A stretch of DNA of 8,962 bases, taken from positions 1 to 8,962 of the forward strand of contig JAQSXM010000113.1 in assembly GCA_029256645.1 (NCBI GenBank), read 5' to 3'. The stretch's first letter is position 1. Each line of letters begins with the position of its first letter. Below are positions 5,526 through 8,962 of the stretch, piece after piece. The position numbers and the translations under genes are program-made. The notes under the pieces were generated by a model. The model did no database searches and had not been told where the DNA came from. It was given only the letters and a program-made list of their open reading frames with translations. Source of the DNA: Sporomusa sp. (GTDB lineage Bacteria > Bacillota_C > Negativicutes > Sporomusales > Sporomusaceae).

Positions 5526-8027
5526 CTATTCTACCGGTTTAGGCCGGACACGTCTTGTCGGGGTAGCGTTCATTGGTTCATCTGGCCAATAATGCTTTGG
5601 ATATCGTCCCATCAAATCCCTTTTTACTTCAAAATAGGTTTTACGCCAGAAATTGCCTAAATCCTGCGTCACTTGCACGATTCGCTGGGCAGGAGACAAC
5701 AAATGCAGTGTTAAACGGACTTTCCCCCGCGCAATACACGGCGTTTCGGCAAGCCCAAACATCTCCTGCAGTTTTACAGCAAGCACCGGAGCAGCAGGAT
5801 CACTGTAATCTATGGGAATCCGCTGACTGCTAGGTACAGTCAAATGAGTAGGCGCATAAATATCAAGTTCCTGAAGTTGTTCCCAGCTAAGCATCGCTTC
5901 AAATATAGTAGTAAGGTTTAATTGTGCCAGTTGAGCCCGGCTTGTTAAACCGTACACATGCGGCCCTAACCAGCTTTCAAGGGTAGCAAGCAGTGCAGCA
6001 TCTGAAACATCAGGCCAGCTTTGGTCCTTCTGCTTAATAAACAACAGGCGTTGACGCAACTGCTTCGCGGTCCGCGTCCAAGGCAATATTGACAAACCTT
6101 CTCCGGCAATCCCGGCAAGTAAAGCAGCTAAAATTTCTGCCGGGTCGGCTTCAGCATACGGACTTTCCTTGAGAAGCAGAGTACCCAACCGTTCGCACAT
6201 CCTCGCCCGTACTGCCTGAACCTCCACATCCCAGGCCACGGTCGCCTCATTAACAATCTGGTGCCCCAGATAGTTCCGTATTTGTTCCAAGGTTATCGGC
6301 GCACCAAGAAAAACCCGGCTCTCGCTGCCTTGCCCGTCAAGCTCTGCTGCCACTATATATGAGTAGTGTGCCAGTGACTGTATTTGAGATAACAGAGCGC
6401 CACGCCCGTTCTCCAGCAGGAATCTGCCGTTACCCCGTTGTTGTCCAATTCTGTCAGGATAGGCCAAAGCCACTACAAAGCCACAGGCCTCAATGTCATC
6501 GCCGCAGTTAACCGAAATCCCGAATTGCTGCTTAAGACGGTTGCTTTCCTGCGCAATCCGCCGGCATGAACCTATATCAATTCCTTGAGCAACCATCCCA
6601 GCAGGGTCAGTTCTGCTGCTTTGCAGCTTACGGATTGTATCAATACGAAGACGCAAATCAATATCAGCACTGTTGAGGAAGTCCCGCTCACTAAGAATGG
6701 CGGCAAGCTCACAGGCTAGCCCACCATAACCAATCTCTACAGCCTTAAGTATCATATGCGCTAGTCGCGGGTGCAAGCCAATCTGAATTATCTGCCGGCC
6801 ATGGGCAGTAATAGCACCATTAGCCACTGCTCCCAGCTTACCGAGCAGTTCACAGGCCTTAAGAAATGCCGCTTCCGGCGGTACATCCAGCCATTGCAGC
6901 TGTTCGGGGTTAGTAACGCCCCAGGCGGCAAGTTCCAGAGTAAGTGCTGTCAAATCAGCAGCAAATATTTCCGGAGTAGTACTAGGCTCCAAATACAGAT
7001 CTTCCTGCCTGGTCCAAAGGCGGAAACATGCCCCCGGCCCCAACCGGCCGGCCCGGCCACGGCGCTGGTCGGCGGCTGACCTGGATACCTTTAGTGTCTC
7101 CAGACGGGTCAAACCAGTACGCGCTGAAAAGCGCGGCACACGCATTAACCCGCTGTCGATAACACTGCGTACCCCTTCCACGGTAAGGCTTGTTTCAGCA
7201 ATTGACGTAGCCAGAACAACCTTACGCTTGCCACTCAGGCTTGGTAAAATGGCTAAGTCCTGGTCAGCCAGGGACAGACTGCCATATAAGGGTGCGACTA
7301 GTGCATGCTGCGTAATCCCTGCTTGCATTAAATTCGCATGCACCCGTCGTATTTCGCCTGCGCCAGGTAGAAATACCAGTATATCACCTGAACCGTTAGC
7401 AAGAGCGCTAAATACAGCCTTCACGACCTGGGCTTCTATACGTTCTTCTGTCCGCCGCTCCAGATAATGAGTTACAACAGGAAAAGACTGGCCGCTGCCG
7501 CGGATTACGGGAGCATCGCCCAGCATACCAGCCACGGCCTCAGTCTCCAGTGTTGCCGACATGACTAACAGCCGCAAATCCTCTCTAAGAACAGTTTGAG
7601 CATCCAAAGCCAAGGCTAAACCGAGATCAGCATGAAGGCTTCGTTCGTGAAACTCGTCAAATATGATTAATCCTACCCCGTCCAGGGCTTGATCAGCCTG
7701 AATCATCCGGGTAAGTATACCTTCAGTAACTACCTCGATGCAGGTTCTTGGCCCAATCCGGCTATCTAATCTAACTCGATACCCAACGGTTTCTCCCACT
7801 TGTTCACCTAACATTTGGGCCATATAGCGGGCGGCCGCACGTGCCGCCAGACGCCGGGGTTCAAGCATAAGAATACGCCGTCCTTTAAGCCAGGCTTCAT
7901 TTTTAAGTGCCAATGGAATGCCGGTTGTCTTGCCTGAACCGGGCGGTGCCACAAGCACAGCGTTAACCCGTGAACTTAGGGCCGCCTTAAGATCAGGCAG
8001 TATATCCTCAATAGGAAGCCTATTCAT
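5526..8027 (-). CDS. hrpB: ATP-dependent helicase HrpB, DEAH family
   Basis: A full-length 833-residue member of the DEAH-box RNA helicase family, HrpB type. Counting from the chosen start, Walker A is APPGSGKTT (27-35), the Walker B box reads DEFH (124-127) followed by ERSLHAD, SAT is at 157-159 and motif VI is QRRGRAGR (321-328). The C-terminal HrpB-specific part ends with the family signature GRYPKHYWPDEP and TRRVRPKP. It is expected to unwind structured nucleic acid using ATP in the cytoplasm; its physiological role is poorly known. I chose the ATG at 8027 over an in-frame ATG at 8045: GAGGTGA lies just before 8027, nothing precedes 8045, and MNRLPIEDILPDL aligns with the usual HrpB N-terminus. 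It lies downstream of the outer membrane protein gene, separated by a terminator, with its own possible promoter. No terminator is visible before the tRNA promoter at 5421. Confidence 0.96.
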   Translation of the reverse strand: MNRLPIEDILPDLKAALSSRVNAVLVAPPGSGKTTGIPLALKNEAWLKGRRILMLEPRRLAARAAARYMAQMLGEQVGETVGYRVRLDSRIGPRTCIEVVTEGILTRMIQADQALDGVGLIIFDEFHERSLHADLGLALALDAQTVLREDLRLLVMSATLETEAVAGMLGDAPVIRGSGQSFPVVTHYLERRTEERIEAQVVKAVFSALANGSGDILVFLPGAGEIRRVHANLMQAGITQHALVAPLYGSLSLADQDLAILPSLSGKRKVVLATSIAETSLTVEGVRSVIDSGLMRVPRFSARTGLTRLETLKVSRSAADQRRGRAGRLGPGACFRLWTRQEDLYLEPSTTPEIFAADLTALTLELAAWGVTNPEQLQWLDVPPEAAFLKACELLGKLGAVANGAITAHGRQIIQIGLHPRLAHMILKAVEIGYGGLACELAAILSERDFLNSADIDLRLRIDTIRKLQSSRTDPAGMVAQGIDIGSCRRIAQESNRLKQQFGISVNCGDDIEACGFVVALAYPDRIGQQRGNGRFLLENGRGALLSQIQSLAHYSYIVAAELDGQGSESRVFLGAPITLEQIRNYLGHQIVNEATVAWDVEVQAVRARMCERLGTLLLKESPYAEADPAEILAALLAGIAGEGLSILPWTRTAKQLRQRLLFIKQKDQSWPDVSDAALLATLESWLGPHVYGLTSRAQLAQLNLTTIFEAMLSWEQLQELDIYAPTHLTVPSSQRIPIDYSDPAAPVLAVKLQEMFGLAETPCIARGKVRLTLHLLSPAQRIVQVTQDLGNFWRKTYFEVKRDLMGRYPKHYWPDEPMNATPTRRVRPKPVE

Positions 8028-8061
8028 GGTCACCTCATAAAACATAAAGTATATATCTGTT

Positions 8062-8089
8062 ATTATATCGAAAAAATCAAACCGTACAA
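8062..8089 (-). promoter_or_regulatory. Possible hrpB promoter
   Basis: TATAAT (8062-8067) is a perfect -10 on the minus strand. The best -35, TTGTAC (8084-8089), is weak and lies 16 bases away, inside the left arm of the upstream terminator. Transcription would begin near 8055. Confidence 0.45.
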
Positions 8090-8113
8090 ACCGCTTTTGG
8101 CGGCAGTACGGTT
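8070..8113 (-). terminator. Rho-independent terminator of the outer membrane protein gene
   Basis: On the minus strand AACCGTAC (8113-8106) pairs with GTACGGTT (8087-8080), with an inner CCGC/GCGG pairing. The stem is followed by GA and six T's (8071-8076). It lies just 8 bases after the upstream stop codon. Confidence 0.88.
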
Positions 8114-8121
8114 AATCTTGA

Positions 8122-8781
8122 TTACAATTTAGTTGAAACTACACAACTGATACCATTAAGCTTGTAATCCTCTTTACTGCCCGCCCCAAGAACAGGCACA
8201 TAAAGATCGACATCTTTGAACTCGCGCACTGAGTAAGAAACATTAAAATATGTATCTTTCCCAATCTTATTACTAATTCCTGCTTCCCAGAATAAAGTAT
8301 CGCTGCCTGCAATATAAGCAGCAAATAGTGACGATTTTTCGCTAAGCTTTTTAGAACCGGTTATCCCAACATGCATACCTGAAACTTTAGCCTCATTAAT
8401 TAAGCTATTATAGGATATTTTATTTTGAATCCAACCGGTAACTATCGAAAATTCGGGACTTATCCGGTATAGAAGATTAATTTCTTTCAGATCCGAAACA
8501 CCGTGAATTGTGTGACCGATAGCAGAAAAATCTTCTGATACAAAATGTCCGCCTTTGTACTGAAGCGCAAAGTTGTCTCCCAGACCAGTGGCCACAGCAT
8601 ATTTAAAGCCGGATTTTCCATCCACCGAATCGTTTATGGCCCCTTTGCCATTAAAAGTTGAATTTAAGGTGCTGCCTAACTCCACGGTTACCGCTCCTGG
8701 CGTATAATCAATCGACGGCGAAGCAAATGCCACAGTTCCTGCGAAAACTAATCCTAATGTTGCTGCTATAATTCTTTTCAA
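8122..8781 (-). CDS. Outer membrane beta-barrel protein with signal peptide
   Basis: A 219-residue predicted exported protein. Residues 1-20 form a classical signal peptide (MKR, a hydrophobic stretch, then a likely cut after AFA before SPSIDY). The mature part is rich in alternating polar/hydrophobic strands with aromatic residues, such as KYAVATGLGDNFALQYKGG and EINLLYRISPEFSIVTGW, typical of a small transmembrane beta-barrel; it ends in a strand, NGISCVVSTKL. The general plan resembles the YfaZ-like/porin-like barrels common in Negativicutes, as I recall them; specific function is unknown. The terminal residue is Leu rather than the frequent Phe. The start is TTG (8779-8781), supported by AGAGGGGG about 10 bases upstream. 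Its promoter, 5' hairpin and terminator make a self-contained unit. Confidence 0.8.
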   Translation of the reverse strand: MKRIIAATLGLVFAGTVAFASPSIDYTPGAVTVELGSTLNSTFNGKGAINDSVDGKSGFKYAVATGLGDNFALQYKGGHFVSEDFSAIGHTIHGVSDLKEINLLYRISPEFSIVTGWIQNKISYNSLINEAKVSGMHVGITGSKKLSEKSSLFAAYIAGSDTLFWEAGISNKIGKDTYFNVSYSVREFKDVDLYVPVLGAGSKEDYKLNGISCVVSTKL

Positions 8782-8812
8782 CTAAAATCTTCCCCCTCTG
8801 AGTTTTAAAAGC

Positions 8813-8840
8813 TGGATATATTAGCTGGTTCTTATATCCA
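8813..8840 (-). other. 5'-UTR hairpin of the outer membrane protein mRNA
   Basis: TGGATATA (8813-8820) and TATATCCA (8833-8840) form a perfect 8-bp stem with a 12-base loop. It falls at the predicted 5' end of the transcript, just after the promoter, where stem-loops commonly stabilise mRNA; that role is inference. Confidence 0.55.
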
Positions 8841-8847
8841 CTCCTAT

Positions 8848-8875
8848 ATAATACCACAAAAAAGTCAGATGTAAA
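8848..8875 (-). promoter_or_regulatory. Promoter of the outer membrane protein gene
   Basis: On the minus strand TTTACA (8870-8875, five of six consensus bases) is 16 bases from TATTAT (8848-8853), which is preceded by TGG (extended -10). Transcription would begin near 8841. Confidence 0.65.
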
Positions 8876-8892
8876 CTGGAGACTAAACAGTC

Positions 8893-8926
8893 AACGCCTG
8901 ATTTGCATTATAGCAAATCAGGCGTT
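8893..8926. terminator. Isolated perfect hairpin, possible terminator
   Basis: Positions 8893-8906 and 8913-8926 are exact 14-base reverse complements with a 6-base loop. On the plus strand it is followed by a short T-run; on the minus strand the tail is only GTTGACTG. No plus-strand gene in the window ends here, so it may end a minus-strand gene lying to the right of the window. Confidence 0.6.
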
Positions 8927-8962
8927 TTACTACCGAGCCTATATAATGTATTGAAGTGTTTT

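Noticed and set aside
8027..8045. hrpB start at the upstream ATG (8045)
   Set aside because: No ribosome binding site precedes it, and the extra six residues do not fit the family N-terminus.

Overview
The window looks like chromosome from a diderm Firmicute of the Negativicutes, most likely the Sporomusa/Pelosinus group. Three observations support this. There is a trigger factor-ClpP pair of Gram-positive type with strong AGGAGG-like ribosome binding sites. There is a signal-peptide-bearing, beta-barrel-like outer membrane protein, which a monoderm would not need. There is also a full-length HrpB helicase, a family best known from Proteobacteria. The genus is inference. No insertion sequence, phage gene or CRISPR array is visible.

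Layout, left to right. Positions 1-1455 (minus) hold the 5' end of clpP and all of tig, the protein quality-control operon. Positions 1664-1830 (minus) are a self-contained tRNA-Gly(GCC) unit with a consensus promoter and its own terminator. Positions 1914-3665 (plus) are a two-gene cassette: a radical SAM/SPASM maturase, then, overlapping it by 8 bases, a 151-residue Cys-rich protein. That protein has an acidic FDDEE-repeat head and six near-identical 15-residue repeats carrying CxPSWSPC. Positions 3694-4275 (minus) encode a DUF2238/YjdF-like membrane protein, converging on the cassette across a shared terminator. Positions 4459-4707 (plus) encode an 82-residue protein of unknown function.

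Positions 4730-5421 (minus) are a five-gene tRNA operon, His-Gln-Lys-Lys-Leu in transcription order. It has a strong promoter, a perfect 16-bp terminator stem, and a hairpin-rich spacer between Gln and Lys. Positions 5526-8027 (minus) encode HrpB. Positions 8122-8781 (minus) encode the outer membrane protein, whose terminator overlaps the putative hrpB promoter. An isolated 14-bp perfect hairpin lies near the right edge.

The most interesting item is the radical SAM plus repeat-peptide cassette. It has the form of a ribosomally made, post-translationally modified peptide (RiPP) system: a PqqD-like recognition region on the maturase, an acidic leader-like head, and a repetitive, basic, acid-free, Cys/Trp/Pro-rich core. 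No transporter, protease or immunity gene accompanies it, and a weak match to a mother-cell sporulation promoter lies upstream. A structural or spore-surface role is therefore as plausible as a secreted bioactive peptide. The product and chemistry cannot be settled from sequence alone.
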